Part shown: positions 37,540 to 49,524 of the stretch, piece after piece | Layout of the letters: the number at the start of each line of letters is the position of its first letter | Position numbering within the stretch: the stretch's first letter is position 1 | Origin: Thiomicrorhabdus lithotrophica | GTDB taxonomy: Bacteria > Pseudomonadota > Gammaproteobacteria > Thiomicrospirales > Thiomicrospiraceae | Reading direction: 5' to 3' | DNA length: 64,000 bases | NCBI RefSeq assembly: GCF_029201445.1 | Contig: NZ_CP102381.1 | Coordinates: 1,984,001-2,048,000, forward strand | Made by a program: the position numbers and the translations under genes | The notes under the pieces: generated by a model | Told to the model about the DNA's origin: nothing | The model's database searches: none | What the model saw: only the letters and a program-made list of their open reading frames with translations

Positions 37540-38079
37540 TTATTTAACTTCACCTTGTGAACTAGGCTGACTATTAGCCTGCATAGCACGTCGAACTCTG
37601 TCTAGAATTTGACGCGCCAAATCTTCAGTCATAGTTTTTTTAATGCTACGTAACTCACTATCGGAAGACAAAACCGCAGCTGTATTTATCTGTCTATCGC
37701 GGTAAACCGAACTAGAGTCTGAAACAATGTTTTGGCCTGTTACCAAATCAATCACTTTAAATGATTGAGTCATTTTAAGCAGCTCAGAAGTAGTGTCACC
37801 CAAACCACTGGTGCTAGTTCTTGACGCAGTATAATTCGTTGCCAACAATTTAATCTGAACTTCGGCTGTTTGGTTATCTAATAACTCAACACCAGAATAC
37901 TTTAGTTGACGTTCCAATGCCGCTTCAATATCTGGCATTACACCTGCACTTACTTCAATTTGAGCAGACTTAAAGGTTAAAGCGCCTACTGACCCCATGC
38001 CTCGCAAATGGAATCCACAAGCGGATAATTGAGCTACCAACAAAAACAACAGAGAATAAAGTCCAAGTTTTTTCAGCAT
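37540..38079 (-). CDS. lptE: LPS-assembly lipoprotein LptE
   Basis: Outer-membrane lipoprotein plugging LptD for LPS insertion. 179 residues with the lipobox LSACGFHLRG (cysteine about 21), the standard LptE start. ATG 38079 is used; an in-frame TTG at 38082 precedes it directly. Between leuS and holA, the usual order. Confidence 0.92.
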   Translation of the reverse strand: MLKKLGLYSLLFLLVAQLSACGFHLRGMGSVGALTFKSAQIEVSAGVMPDIEAALERQLKYSGVELLDNQTAEVQIKLLATNYTASRTSTSGLGDTTSELLKMTQSFKVIDLVTGQNIVSDSSSVYRDRQINTAAVLSSDSELRSIKKTMTEDLARQILDRVRRAMQANSQPSSQGEVK

Positions 38080-38083
38080 CAAA

Positions 38084-40558
<2,475 letters not shown>

Positions 40559-40671
40559 CTACTTCTTAAACGGTTATCACAGGTTAAATTTGGTGTTCTA
40601 AATTCAACTTGCTAATTAAATTAAATAAGTTCAATATTATAGTTGAAAGCGTCCATTAACAGGAGAAAATA

Positions 40672-41061
40672 ATGAGCGAAAACAAAATGCTCAAAGCATA
40701 TCGTGCCCTTTTAAATCATGCGAAGGAATTTGCAGTAAAAGCAGAAAACAAAACTTGGGACACTTTAGGTGAAGGTATTGAAAAAGCAGAGCAAGCAGAT
40801 CACGCCTTAGCGGAGTTAAGTGCGCAAGAATTTAAACAAGTTCAAGAAGATTTACGCGCTGATTTAAATCAAACTGCTGAATATCTCGCGGAAGTGGAGC
40901 AGGGGGTTGAGGAGTTTATTGAAATGGATTTACCAATATTGGAAAAATACCTGACCGATAAAGCCTTAACTTTAGCAGATCCAACCAATATCACTTTGTT
41001 GCGTTACAGAATGGCCGCGGCCATGGATGAAAACCACCCAGTCTTTAACAAGCCACACTAA
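40672..41061 (+). CDS. YbeL/DUF1451-like protein without the zinc ribbon
   Basis: 129-residue acidic helical protein. It resembles the N-terminal part of E. coli YbeL (YRALLNHAKEFA, an acidic stretch, then EFKQVQEDLRADLNQTAEYL), and ybeL is also divergent from leuS in E. coli. The C terminus has no cysteines, so the zinc ribbon that gives that family its name is missing. The gene ends naturally (NKPH then TAA) and is followed by a terminator. Assignment rests on synteny plus partial resemblance. Confidence 0.6.
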   Translation: MSENKMLKAYRALLNHAKEFAVKAENKTWDTLGEGIEKAEQADHALAELSAQEFKQVQEDLRADLNQTAEYLAEVEQGVEEFIEMDLPILEKYLTDKALTLADPTNITLLRYRMAAAMDENHPVFNKPH

Positions 41062-41100
41062 GTAAAAGATTAGTCCATAAAAAACTGAGTTTTCATATAC

Positions 41101-41130
41101 AAAAACGCACCTATCAAGGTGCGTTTTTTA
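41101..41130. terminator. bidirectional terminator between the YbeL-like gene and lnt
   Basis: Perfect 11-bp stem AAAAACGCACC / GGTGCGTTTTT with a TATCAA loop, T run on plus and A run on the other side, serving both converging genes. Confidence 0.88.
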
Positions 41131-41144
41131 TTTACGATTTCAAT

Positions 41145-41174
41145 ACGTGTTTCTGTATCACGTATTTCTGTATC
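41145..41174 (+). repeat. 15-bp direct duplication
   Basis: ACGTGTTTCTGTATC followed directly by ACGTATTTCTGTATC, one difference. It lies just past the end of lnt. Probably a slippage product. Confidence 0.8.
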
Positions 41175-41189
41175 AACATTAAGATTAAC

Positions 41190-42716
41190 TTAAAACCGCC
41201 CTCTTAAAAAGTAACGTTTTGCTAACAAAAAGCCAAAGTAGGTAAACAGCAAAAACAGTATTGGCATTTTTTTCCATTCTGCATAAAACGTTAAACCTTC
41301 ATAAGGTTGTACTTTACCGCGCAACACACCTTCTTCATAAGCAGGGATTTGCTGCTTAATATTGCCTTTAATATCGACTATGGCGGTATAACCAGTATTG
41401 GTACTTCGGGCAATTTCTCTACCAAGCTCTAAAGCACGCATTTGTACTTCTTGTAACTGCTGCGCGGGTTCAAAAGTACCTGCAAACCAGGCATCGTTAC
41501 TAACTGTAATCAAATACTTAGCTTGTGGCAACTGCGCTGCCAACTCTTCCCCAAATGCCATTTCATAACAAATACTCAATCCAGCATCCTGACCACCTAA
41601 ATTAATAGGTTTTTGATCGGATGGGCCGTGCGTGAAGGTTGCAAACGGAATATCAAACAAGCCACTGACAAACGCAAATGCACTCGTAAAAGGAAAGAAT
41701 TCACTAAAAGGAACTAAATGTTTTTTGTAGTAGCGATCTTCTGGATTATGGACATTAATCAACGCATTATAATAATGTTCAGAATTGGCACCTCCAGCTA
41801 TTACACCGACTAAAATATCGGTATTGAGAAGTTTTGCATCTTTAATAAAGCCTAGTAAAGCGCCCTTTTCAACCACATCATAATAGGCTGGAATGGCGGT
41901 TTCAGGCCAAACAACCACATCCGCATCCATATTTTGTTTAGTTAAACCAATATAAGTTTTTAAGGTTGGATAAAAAGCATTTGGCAGCCACTTTTCTTCT
42001 TGTGGAATATTACCCTGAATTAAAGCGACATCAATCGGTTTAGCTATTGGCTTAACCCACTCAACCTGTTGCAGTAAACCGCCCAGTGACCAAATCAAAC
42101 ACAAAGACATGCTTGCGGCCACCCAGCTCTTTTGTTTAAACAACCATAAAAGTAGGCCTGCTGATATGGCTACCGCCCAACTCACACCCCACACACCAAA
42201 TACCGGGGCAAAGCCATCCAACCAAGTATGTAAATGCGTTGTACCGCTCAATAAGAATGGGAAGCCGCCAAAAATAGTAGAGCGAATTAATTCAATCAAA
42301 ACCCAAACAGCAGGAAATAATAGGGTAAGAACCAGGCCTGGTCGATTTGGATTTTTAAAATAGTGGGCAAGCCAACCGCCAATGGCAACCGACAAAGATA
42401 AGAACAGAACAAAACCGGCCGTAAGAATGACCGCGAAAGGCAACGCAACACCAGAATAAAAATACATGCTTGAAAACAGCCAGCTAACACCTAAGCCAAA
42501 CTGACCAAGTCCAAACCAGAGTCCGATTTTAGCAGCTTCAAAACGGCTTTTAGCATCTAGCCAAAGCATAAACAAACCCGCTATGGCCGCCAGCATAAGC
42601 GGAGACACCTCAAAAGGTGCAAAAGCAAACACACTCATTGCACCGAGTAACAAGGCTAAACCGTGTTTCTTAGCAGGCACAAAGACATTTTTTAGAAAGT
42701 TAAAAACCGATTTCAA
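41190..42716 (-). CDS. lnt: apolipoprotein N-acyltransferase
   Basis: Final step of lipoprotein maturation in the inner membrane. 508 residues: several N-terminal helices, then a nitrilase-fold domain with the Glu of VVWPETAIPAY, the Lys of YKKHLVPFSEFFP and the Cys of LSICYEMAFGE. Start is TTG with AAGGGAAC upstream. A full ACCAGGCCTGGT is at 42331. Follows corC in the standard order. Confidence 0.95.
   Translation of the reverse strand: MKSVFNFLKNVFVPAKKHGLALLLGAMSVFAFAPFEVSPLMLAAIAGLFMLWLDAKSRFEAAKIGLWFGLGQFGLGVSWLFSSMYFYSGVALPFAVILTAGFVLFLSLSVAIGGWLAHYFKNPNRPGLVLTLLFPAVWVLIELIRSTIFGGFPFLLSGTTHLHTWLDGFAPVFGVWGVSWAVAISAGLLLWLFKQKSWVAASMSLCLIWSLGGLLQQVEWVKPIAKPIDVALIQGNIPQEEKWLPNAFYPTLKTYIGLTKQNMDADVVVWPETAIPAYYDVVEKGALLGFIKDAKLLNTDILVGVIAGGANSEHYYNALINVHNPEDRYYKKHLVPFSEFFPFTSAFAFVSGLFDIPFATFTHGPSDQKPINLGGQDAGLSICYEMAFGEELAAQLPQAKYLITVSNDAWFAGTFEPAQQLQEVQMRALELGREIARSTNTGYTAIVDIKGNIKQQIPAYEEGVLRGKVQPYEGLTFYAEWKKMPILFLLFTYFGFLLAKRYFLRGRF
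42331..42342. repeat. ACCAGGCCTGGT palindrome (in lnt)
   Basis: Full copy, coding for RPGLV in a membrane segment of Lnt. Confidence 0.95.
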
Positions 42717-42757
42717 AACAGTTCCCTTTGTTTAACTAACAAGTTTGACTAATGTTA

Positions 42758-43639
42758 TTAAACTCTCTGTTCTTCTAACTCAAGAGCTTGTTCATCGGTA
42801 ATTTCAATCACTTGATCATCAATCGGTTTAACTTCAAAAACTTCCGCTCTGCGCTCGGTGGCTTTTAAAACTCGAATGCACAAACCATGCGTTTCTAGAA
42901 TCTCGCCAGCAATTGGTACATGCCCAAGTTCTGCACCAACAAAACCACCGATAGTTTCTGAATTTTCAGAATCAATATTAACCTGGAAAAACTCATTAAA
43001 CTCTTCTAGGGCTGTTAAAGCTTGAACGGAAAATGCTCCCCCTGCACGCTTTTGAATATTTTCATCTTCTTCAACATCATGTTCGTCTTCAATATCACCA
43101 ACAATCTGCTCTAAAACATCCTCAATAGTTACCAGGCCTGCTAACTCTGCATATTCATCAACCACCAAGGCTAAGTGATTACGGCTGGATTTAAATTCGC
43201 GTAGCAATACATTTAAACGCTTACTTTCAGGTATAAAAATCGCATCACGATAAATTTTTTGCAAGTCTTCTTTTGTATTCAACTCGCCTTTAACCACAGC
43301 TCTTAAAACATCCTTAGCTAACAAGATTCCCACAATTTCTTTATCTTGCATAACAGGATAGCGAGAGTGTGAACTCTCAAGCATGGTTTCTAAAATAGAT
43401 TCTAAAGGTTCAGCCGCGTCAATAATTTCAATCTGTAAACGAGGAATCATTACATCACGTACACGTGCCTCAGAAACATCCAAGACACCTTCAATCATTA
43501 ACAATGCATCTGCATCAATCAACCCTTGTGATTCTGCATCTTGTAAAACGGTTACTAGCTCTTCTCGACTCTCCGGTTCATCTGAAAATACTTTTCCAAG
43601 ACGCTCTAACCACGAAGAGCCGCTACTACTGTCACTCAT
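42758..43639 (-). CDS. ybeX: CorC/YbeX family CBS-domain protein
   Basis: 293 residues, cytosolic: two CBS domains (VRDVMIPRLQIEIID and HLALVVDEYAELAGLVTIED) and a C-terminal CorC_HlyC domain. Relatives are linked to Mg/Co efflux and ribosome maturation. No membrane part. A CAGGCCTG site (43133) encodes LAGLVT within the second CBS domain. Confidence 0.93.
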   Translation of the reverse strand: MSDSSSGSSWLERLGKVFSDEPESREELVTVLQDAESQGLIDADALLMIEGVLDVSEARVRDVMIPRLQIEIIDAAEPLESILETMLESSHSRYPVMQDKEIVGILLAKDVLRAVVKGELNTKEDLQKIYRDAIFIPESKRLNVLLREFKSSRNHLALVVDEYAELAGLVTIEDVLEQIVGDIEDEHDVEEDENIQKRAGGAFSVQALTALEEFNEFFQVNIDSENSETIGGFVGAELGHVPIAGEILETHGLCIRVLKATERRAEVFEVKPIDDQVIEITDEQALELEEQRV

Positions 43640-43713
43640 TTCTTTTTATTACCTTTATTATAAAATTCAGTTTTTAATACAACCTAGTCTTGGTGTGTAT
43701 TTTATTGTTCAAT

Positions 43714-44187
43714 TCATTGCTCACTATATGGATTGGCATAACCTAGGTTTTGCATAATCTCAATTTCGATGCCTTCCATCTCTTCGGCATCATCTTCCTC
43801 TATATGGTCATAGCCTTGTAAATGCAAGGTGCCGTGAATAATCATATGTGCCCAATGTGCTTCTAATGATTTATTTTGCTCTTGGGCTTCCTTGGCAACG
43901 ATCTCTGCACATATCACCAAATCACCTAAATACGGAAGTTCCTCACCAATATCTACCAGGCCTGGTGGTTGCTCAAACTCAAACGATAAAACATTGGTTG
44001 GCTTATCTTTATCACGGTAATCAGCATTAAGTTGCTGACTTTCTTGCTGGTCTACAATGCGAATCGTCATCTCAACTGGCTCAAAACAACGTGGTTCAAG
44101 CACACTAGCATGCACCCATTTCTGGCACTGTTCCATGGTTGGAATAGCTTGCTCGTCGATTCCCCACTGCAAATCAATATCTATCAT
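43714..44187 (-). CDS. ybeY: endoribonuclease YbeY
   Basis: Metal-dependent RNase for rRNA 3' end maturation and quality control. 157 residues; metal motif [11 protein letters not shown] with three histidines. [18 protein letters not shown] contains the sequence coded by a full ACCAGGCCTGGT (43955-43966); the extra PPGLV stretch is in a variable loop. Confidence 0.95.
   Translation of the reverse strand: MIDIDLQWGIDEQAIPTMEQCQKWVHASVLEPRCFEPVEMTIRIVDQQESQQLNADYRDKDKPTNVLSFEFEQPPGLVDIGEELPYLGDLVICAEIVAKEAQEQNKSLEAHWAHMIIHGTLHLQGYDHIEEDDAEEMEGIEIEIMQNLGYANPYSEQ
43955..43966. repeat. ACCAGGCCTGGT palindrome (in ybeY)
   Basis: Full copy encoding PPGLV after the conserved VLSFEF motif. Confidence 0.95.
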
Positions 44188-44208
44188 TTTAGTGCATCCC
44201 GTTTGTTG

Positions 44209-45210
44209 CTAACTTGAAGACTTGCCATGGTCTTTGCCATCTTTAATACGTTCTTGCTTGCGATCATATTTATCATAGGCTCTAACTATCTTTTTAACCA
44301 AAGCATGCCTAACCACATCCTGCGCTTGATAAAAGGTAAAGCCAATTCCTTCAACGCCATCTAACACTTCAATAACATGACGTAAACCTGATTTTTGATG
44401 TTTAGGTAAATCACACTGAGTAATATCACCGGTAATCACCGCCGTTGAAGCAAACCCTATTCGGGTTAAAAACATCTTCATCTGCTCTACTGTGGTGTTT
44501 TGAGCCTCATCTAAAATAATAAAAGAGTCATTCAAGGTTCTACCACGCATAAAGGCAAGAGGCGCAACTTCAATCACGTTTTTTTCCATTAAACGCTCTA
44601 CCGTCTCAAAGCCCATCATTTCAAACAAGGCATCAAACAAAGGACGAAGATATGGATCCACCTTTTGACTTAAATCCCCCGGTAAAAAACCTAACTTCTC
44701 ACCCGCTTCAACAGCCGGTCGAGTTAAAATAATACGGCGTACTTTTTCATTTTCTAGCGCTTCTACTGCGCAAGCAACCGCTAGATACGTCTTTCCTGTT
44801 CCTGCCGGACCAATTCCAAAGTTCACATCGTAAGACTGAATCGCTTCAATATAATTCGCTTGATTTGGATTACGGGTTTTAATCGTCTTACGACGTGTTT
44901 TAACTAGCATTTGTTCTGAGTCTAAAGCCTTTGCACTATCTAAACCGTACTCATGTAGCAGTAAATGCACTTTCTCAGGTGACAGGGTTTCTTCATCGGT
45001 AGAGTCATATAAATCTCTTACCACCTCTTCAGCCTTAACAATTCTGTCGGCTAAACCAGTAATGGAAACTTGGAATCCGCGAGCATTGATTTCAACCCCC
45101 ATACGCAGTTCAACTTGGTCAAAATGTTCATTGCGCCATCCACAAAGGTTTTGCAAACGCTCGTTATCTTCTGGAAATAAAGAAAATTGAATTGTATGTA
45201 AAGCTGGCAA
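44209..45210 (-). CDS. ybeZ: PhoH-like ATPase YbeZ
   Basis: Cytosolic P-loop protein acting with YbeY. N-terminal KH-like domain, then Walker A GPAGTGKTYLAVA and DSFIILDEAQNTTVEQMKMF. No ATG lies near the start: the frame opens at TTG 45222, but that TTGAGG carries a GAGG eight bases before the TTG at 45210, which is preferred and gives 333 residues. Confidence 0.93.
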   Translation of the reverse strand: MPALHTIQFSLFPEDNERLQNLCGWRNEHFDQVELRMGVEINARGFQVSITGLADRIVKAEEVVRDLYDSTDEETLSPEKVHLLLHEYGLDSAKALDSEQMLVKTRRKTIKTRNPNQANYIEAIQSYDVNFGIGPAGTGKTYLAVACAVEALENEKVRRIILTRPAVEAGEKLGFLPGDLSQKVDPYLRPLFDALFEMMGFETVERLMEKNVIEVAPLAFMRGRTLNDSFIILDEAQNTTVEQMKMFLTRIGFASTAVITGDITQCDLPKHQKSGLRHVIEVLDGVEGIGFTFYQAQDVVRHALVKKIVRAYDKYDRKQERIKDGKDHGKSSS

Positions 45211-45248
45211 GGTGCGCCTCAAGAGTACGGTATAGAATTAAATCATAA

Positions 45249-45275
45249 TAAAAAAACCAACAAGTTGTTGGTTTA
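45249..45275 (-). terminator. hairpin between miaB and ybeZ
   Basis: AAACCAACAA / TTGTTGGTTT around one base, with A run at 45249-45256 (T on the minus strand). It could terminate part of the miaB transcript. Confidence 0.7.
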
Positions 45276-45338
45276 ATTATGCATTTTCACTATATATTTA
45301 AAAGAATTTTGTTTTGTGGCAAGCTTATAACAAATAAA

Positions 45339-46751
45339 TTATAACGAATGATACTGTGGTGCAACGTGGGTATCCGATTCTGGCGTAGCCACTAACTTTC
45401 CGCGTAATGAGTTAGTTAACCCTTCGGTAATTTCCACATCCACAAACTGACCAATTAACTCAGGCGAACCTTCAAAGTTCACCACACGGTTATTTTCGGT
45501 ACGACCCGCTACTTCGGTAAACGAGTTGCGTGAAAGACGTTCAACCAACACACGCTGGACAGTACCAATCATGCCTTCACTAATCGCTAAGGTCTGTTTA
45601 TTCAGCACTTCTTGTAACATGAATAGACGGCGTTTTTTCTTTTCCATCGGCTCATCATCAGGGAATCCTGCTGCAGGCGTACCAGGGCGTTCGCTATAGA
45701 TAAAACTAAACGAGCGGTCGTAATTTAACTCTTCAACCAATGCTAAAGTCTCTTTAAAGTCATCGCAGGTCTCGCCAGGGAAACCGATAATAAAATCACC
45801 TGACAAACTTAGATTTGGACGTAATGCTCTGACTTTACGAATCGTCGATTTATACTCAAGAACCATATGGTTACGCTTCATCATCGCCAGAACTTTATCT
45901 GAACCAGACTGAATAGGAAGATGCAGGTGAGAAACCAACTCCGGAATCTCGCCATAACAATCAATAATGCTTTGTGTCATTTCATTCGGGTGCGAAGTGG
46001 TAAAACGAATACGGTCAATACCATCAATCGTTCTAACGGCATGCATTAGCACCGCTAAATCTGCAATTTCACCATCGGCCATTTCACCACGGTAAGCATT
46101 GACGTTCTGCCCTAAAAGGTTCACTTCACGCACACCTTGAGAAGCCAAAACTTCAATCTCATGCATTACATCTTCAAACGGACGACTGACCTCTTCACCA
46201 CGGGTATAAGGCACAACACAGAAAGTACAGTATTTAGAACACCCTTCCATGATTGACACCATCGCCGATACGCCATTCACCTCTGGCTCAGGCAAGTTAT
46301 CAAACTTCTCAATTTCTGGAAAAGAGATATCAATTACCGCTTTTTTCTTTTTGATAGAGTCATCACCACGCACCCGCAACGCTTCATCAATCATCGCAGG
46401 CAAACGGTGCAAAGTCTGCGGACCAAAAATCACATCGACACTTGGCGCACGTTGACGAATGACTTTACCCTCTTGAGAGGCTACACAACCGCCTACACCA
46501 ATAATACGATTCGGCTTTTTCGCTTTCCACTTAGACCAACGACCTAACTCAGAAAACACCTTCTCTTGTGCTTTCTCACGTACAGAACACGTATTCATCA
46601 AAACCACATCCGCTTCCTCTGGCTCGGTTACCAGCTTTAAGCCATAAGTTTTTTCCAACAGACTCGCCATTTTGTCAGAATCATACTCATTCATCTGACA
46701 ACCATAAGTAATCACATAAAGACCGCCAGTAAAAGGAGTGGTTTGAGACAT
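45339..46751 (-). CDS. miaB: tRNA-2-methylthio-N6-dimethylallyladenosine synthase
   Basis: Radical SAM methylthiotransferase modifying A37 of tRNA. 470 residues: N-terminal UPF0004 domain with [13 protein letters not shown] and [13 protein letters not shown] cluster [18 protein letters not shown], and C-terminal TRAM domain. First gene of the miaB-ybeZ-ybeY-ybeX-lnt run. Confidence 0.97.
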   Translation of the reverse strand: MSQTTPFTGGLYVITYGCQMNEYDSDKMASLLEKTYGLKLVTEPEEADVVLMNTCSVREKAQEKVFSELGRWSKWKAKKPNRIIGVGGCVASQEGKVIRQRAPSVDVIFGPQTLHRLPAMIDEALRVRGDDSIKKKKAVIDISFPEIEKFDNLPEPEVNGVSAMVSIMEGCSKYCTFCVVPYTRGEEVSRPFEDVMHEIEVLASQGVREVNLLGQNVNAYRGEMADGEIADLAVLMHAVRTIDGIDRIRFTTSHPNEMTQSIIDCYGEIPELVSHLHLPIQSGSDKVLAMMKRNHMVLEYKSTIRKVRALRPNLSLSGDFIIGFPGETCDDFKETLALVEELNYDRSFSFIYSERPGTPAAGFPDDEPMEKKKRRLFMLQEVLNKQTLAISEGMIGTVQRVLVERLSRNSFTEVAGRTENNRVVNFEGSPELIGQFVDVEITEGLTNSLRGKLVATPESDTHVAPQYHSL

Positions 46752-46898
46752 ATAAATTCCGTAAAAATTAAAGGGTAAATAAACTATAAATTTTAATCTA
46801 TCTCACTGAATATACTACAGATTTTAAGAGAATAGAAATAAGGGCGGGTATTCTAACACAGGGAAAGAATAAAAAGAAAACTTGTGATTAAAATAGAG

Positions 46899-46914
46899 TT
46901 ACCAGGCCTGGTAA
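46899..46914. repeat. ACCAGGCCTGGT palindrome, extended to 16 bp
   Basis: TTACCAGGCCTGGTAA between miaB and the prepilin gene, in a 183-base gap with no other feature. Confidence 0.95.
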
Positions 46915-46934
46915 ATTAGAGAAAAAGCTGAAAA

Positions 46935-47501
46935 TTATAATTCTAAACAAATAGTAACCAGCGTTCCTTCTTCATACGCATCCTCAGGAGAAGCGATGGC
47001 AGTTTCTGCTTGCAGAATACCACTAGTAGAATCACCATTATCAAACTTAAAATCTAAACCTTGAGCGATAACACCATCAACCCCAGTTATGCATAACTGG
47101 TTTCGACCTGGAATAACAGCATTATTAGCATCTGCCGCCACTTGGTCTGCAATATAGTAGGCTTCGTATGCCAAGGCTAAACCTTTAGGCGGAATTGGAT
47201 TTTGGTTGGAAATAAAACCCTGTCCAGCTAACAATCCAAAATAATCAGTGGTACTATTCGCGGATGCTAAAGCACTGGTTATCTGGCCAATAGAAGCTTG
47301 ATTAGGAAGAATACCCGTTCTATCCAGGAAGGAATAATGCGCCGTTCTAATTGCTTCAACATCAGCAGCTAAACGTTTAATATTGGCATTTTCGAAAAGT
47401 TGATTACCTTTAAATAACCCTCCCAGTAAAAGACCAATTATCATCAAAACGATTGACAACTCTACCAATGTAAAGCCATTTTCCTTATAAACTCGCTTCA
47501 T
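46935..47501 (-). CDS. type IV prepilin-like protein, 188 residues
   Basis: Class III prepilin: NGFTLVELSIVLMIIGLLLGG near the N terminus, with cleavage after Gly9 and Glu at +5. The globular part is small, with two cysteines (NQLCITG and TICLEL at the very C terminus) that could form the pilin disulfide. GTG 47510 is possible, but TAGGTGAGATTT places the start at ATG 47501. It is a separate unit from the upstream prepilin gene, with a strong terminator between. Paralogous to 47637-48227 in the pattern KGNQLF / KGQELI and DRTGILP / DRTGNLP. Confidence 0.88.
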   Translation of the reverse strand: MKRVYKENGFTLVELSIVLMIIGLLLGGLFKGNQLFENANIKRLAADVEAIRTAHYSFLDRTGILPNQASIGQITSALASANSTTDYFGLLAGQGFISNQNPIPPKGLALAYEAYYIADQVAADANNAVIPGRNQLCITGVDGVIAQGLDFKFDNGDSTSGILQAETAIASPEDAYEEGTLVTICLEL

Positions 47502-47570
47502 AAATCTCACCTACCAACATCTATAGAAAGTTAATATTGAATATACAATAGCGTATATATCAACATTACC

Positions 47571-47619
47571 TTTTTGCATATAAAAAAACCGCCATAAGGC
47601 GGTTTTTTATATGCAAAAA
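47571..47619 (-). terminator. unusually long terminator hairpin between two prepilin genes
   Basis: Core AAAAAACCGCC / GGCGGTTTTTT (47583-47608); the flanks TTTTTGCATAT and ATATGCAAAAA extend the stem to about 22 pairs with one bulge. Downstream of the 196-residue prepilin gene. Confidence 0.9.
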
Positions 47620-47636
47620 TAAAATCAATAAAAAAA

Positions 47637-48227
47637 TTATAAAGCTTTACACAGAGTATTCAAAGTTTCTGTATTCGCATAAGCCGCCAATAAAGTCAAT
47701 GGTGCTGCCATAGTAGCCGAACGGATATTACCAGTGTCTGGATTTCCATCATCTAACTTAGCATCAATACCCGAAGCAAAGTTATCAGGAATATTTGATG
47801 CACAAATATGATTAGTTGCAAACAAAGCATTACCAGCCGTTCCTGCTGCTGCAACAGTATTACCTGGTAATGCTGACCAAATTCCTGATAAATCATGCGA
47901 AGGTCCTGTTGCAACAGCAACATCACCACCTATAAACCCTTCAGTTCTTAACTCAATCCAAATCCTATTATCAGCAATAGCACCATCATATGTAGTTGTA
48001 CCTCCCGCAGCAACCCCATCACCAGGTAAATTTCCCGTACGATCTTGATACGCATAAACCGCAGCACTAATATTATCAAAATCAGATGTTACCGCTTTGA
48101 TTTTAGCGTTAGTGATTAATTCTTGACCTTTAAGTACACCACCTAGTAGTAAACCGATGATAACTAATACGATTGCGATTTCAACTAATGTGAAACCTTT
48201 TTGTGTTTGTAAGTTTTTAACTTGCAT
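47637..48227 (-). CDS. type IV prepilin-like protein, 196 residues
   Basis: Prepilin with QKGFTLVEIAIVLVIIGLLLG, cleavage after the glycine before FTLVE, Glu at +5. Globular part Gly/Ala/Thr-rich with cysteines in NHICASN and the C-terminal TLCKAL, a likely disulfide. The frame opens at 48254, but ATG 48227 has AAGGAAG upstream. Its simple make-up and strong terminator suggest a major pilin, which is inference. Confidence 0.88.
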   Translation of the reverse strand: MQVKNLQTQKGFTLVEIAIVLVIIGLLLGGVLKGQELITNAKIKAVTSDFDNISAAVYAYQDRTGNLPGDGVAAGGTTTYDGAIADNRIWIELRTEGFIGGDVAVATGPSHDLSGIWSALPGNTVAAAGTAGNALFATNHICASNIPDNFASGIDAKLDDGNPDTGNIRSATMAAPLTLLAAYANTETLNTLCKAL

Positions 48228-48295
48228 GAGTATCTTCCTTTTTAAAATAAACATTACACTGTTTGTGTAGGTTCCATACTAATGGCTCAAAAATA

Positions 48296-48323
48296 TAAAA
48301 AAAGAGTAAAAGTTTTTTACTCC
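48296..48323 (-). terminator. terminator of the pilin / two-component operon
   Basis: GAGTAAAA / TTTTACTC stem with a short loop and, on the minus strand, seven T. It lies 56 bases past the histidine kinase stop. Confidence 0.85.
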
Positions 48324-48378
48324 TTGATTTTTTTATTTACACATTCAATTAAAATATGACAAACACTCAAACGCTTTC

Positions 48379-49524
48379 TTAACTTACCAGGCCTGGTAAT
48401 GTGACTAAAAACTTAAATTCTTTAATGGATTGTTCAAAACTTATTTGTCCATCAAACTGTTTTAACAACTCTCGTGCTAGAAACAAGCCTAAACCCATAC
48501 CACTTTCGCTAGTGGTCCAAAAGGGTTCAAATAAACGCTCAGAGACCATTGCATTCTGTAGACCATAAAGCTGACCAATTATTTCTACCTGAACCATCTC
48601 TCCATTAGCCGCACTATTAATAACAATTTGAACGGGCTCTTTAGAGGATGGGTGGTCATTAAAGTTGCCTAAAATATTTTTAAACACCTCTAGCAAGAGT
48701 GGACGAGACAAATTCACAGAAGCACTACCCTTAATCTTTGAATCAAGGCCATACATTGCGACCACCTCTTGGATGATTGAGCGTATATCTATATAACTAC
48801 TTTCATACATCTCAGTAATTGGATTTTGCATATGCTGAACGGTTTTTCTCGCTCTTTTGGCCATCACAGGCAAGCTGTCATGCAGACGGTCGACTAAACG
48901 TATTTTGCCGATATCATTAGGCACTTGTTTAACTTGGTCACTGAGTAATTGAATAAATTGGGCAATATTTTTTATTTCGTGCTGAACGTACATTTGATAA
49001 CGTTCTAACCGTTTTTGAGAGGTTAGGATTTCCGCTTCTTTAACTACCAAATCTTGTTCAAGAATATTAATAAAGGTTTTAACCACTAAACTTGAAAGAC
49101 TTTCTGGCCCAGCCGCCTTACGAGTTAGAAACAACAATATTTCAAAAGACATGTCCTCTCTAAACACTTTGAAATGTGCTCTGCGCCCTGATATTTTACG
49201 TTTAGCCCCTAGCGTGACTTTACGCCTTTCCCCAAACCACTCAATATTCGCTTGAATTTGCACACCACCAACCGATTCTAAAACAGGCCACGCTTGGTAA
49301 AAAAAGTTTAAAGCATCTTGCTCAACTTCTTGGTTAATTGCATACAACCGAGAAATCGCACTACCCAATCGAGTTGATTTAAAACGAATATAAAACACAA
49401 GCCCAAAAAGAAATAGACCAAAGACAACGAGTGCCAACCACCCCCAATGAACCAGGGTCAGTTTAATATCAACTGGCACTAAATCTATAAAATCCAGACT
49501 TTCTTTAAGCGTGACTAAATCCAT
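48379..49524 (-). CDS. membrane sensor histidine kinase
   Basis: 381 residues. One N-terminal helix (about 25-47), a linker with no recognised sensor domain, H-box YVQHEIKNIAQFIQLL with His182, and an ATPase domain ending GMGLGLFLARELL. It starts on the last base of the response regulator stop (TAATG), so the two are coupled. Only one membrane helix is seen and no periplasmic domain, so the signal may be sensed through the membrane or a partner. The last codons contain a full ACCAGGCCTGGT (PGLVS at the C terminus). Confidence 0.9.
   Translation of the reverse strand: MDLVTLKESLDFIDLVPVDIKLTLVHWGWLALVVFGLFLFGLVFYIRFKSTRLGSAISRLYAINQEVEQDALNFFYQAWPVLESVGGVQIQANIEWFGERRKVTLGAKRKISGRRAHFKVFREDMSFEILLFLTRKAAGPESLSSLVVKTFINILEQDLVVKEAEILTSQKRLERYQMYVQHEIKNIAQFIQLLSDQVKQVPNDIGKIRLVDRLHDSLPVMAKRARKTVQHMQNPITEMYESSYIDIRSIIQEVVAMYGLDSKIKGSASVNLSRPLLLEVFKNILGNFNDHPSSKEPVQIVINSAANGEMVQVEIIGQLYGLQNAMVSERLFEPFWTTSESGMGLGLFLARELLKQFDGQISFEQSIKEFKFLVTLPGLVS
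48386..48397. repeat. ACCAGGCCTGGT palindrome at the 3' end of the kinase gene
   Basis: Extended to 16 bp, TTACCAGGCCTGGTAA. It encodes LPGLV just before the stop. Confidence 0.95.
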
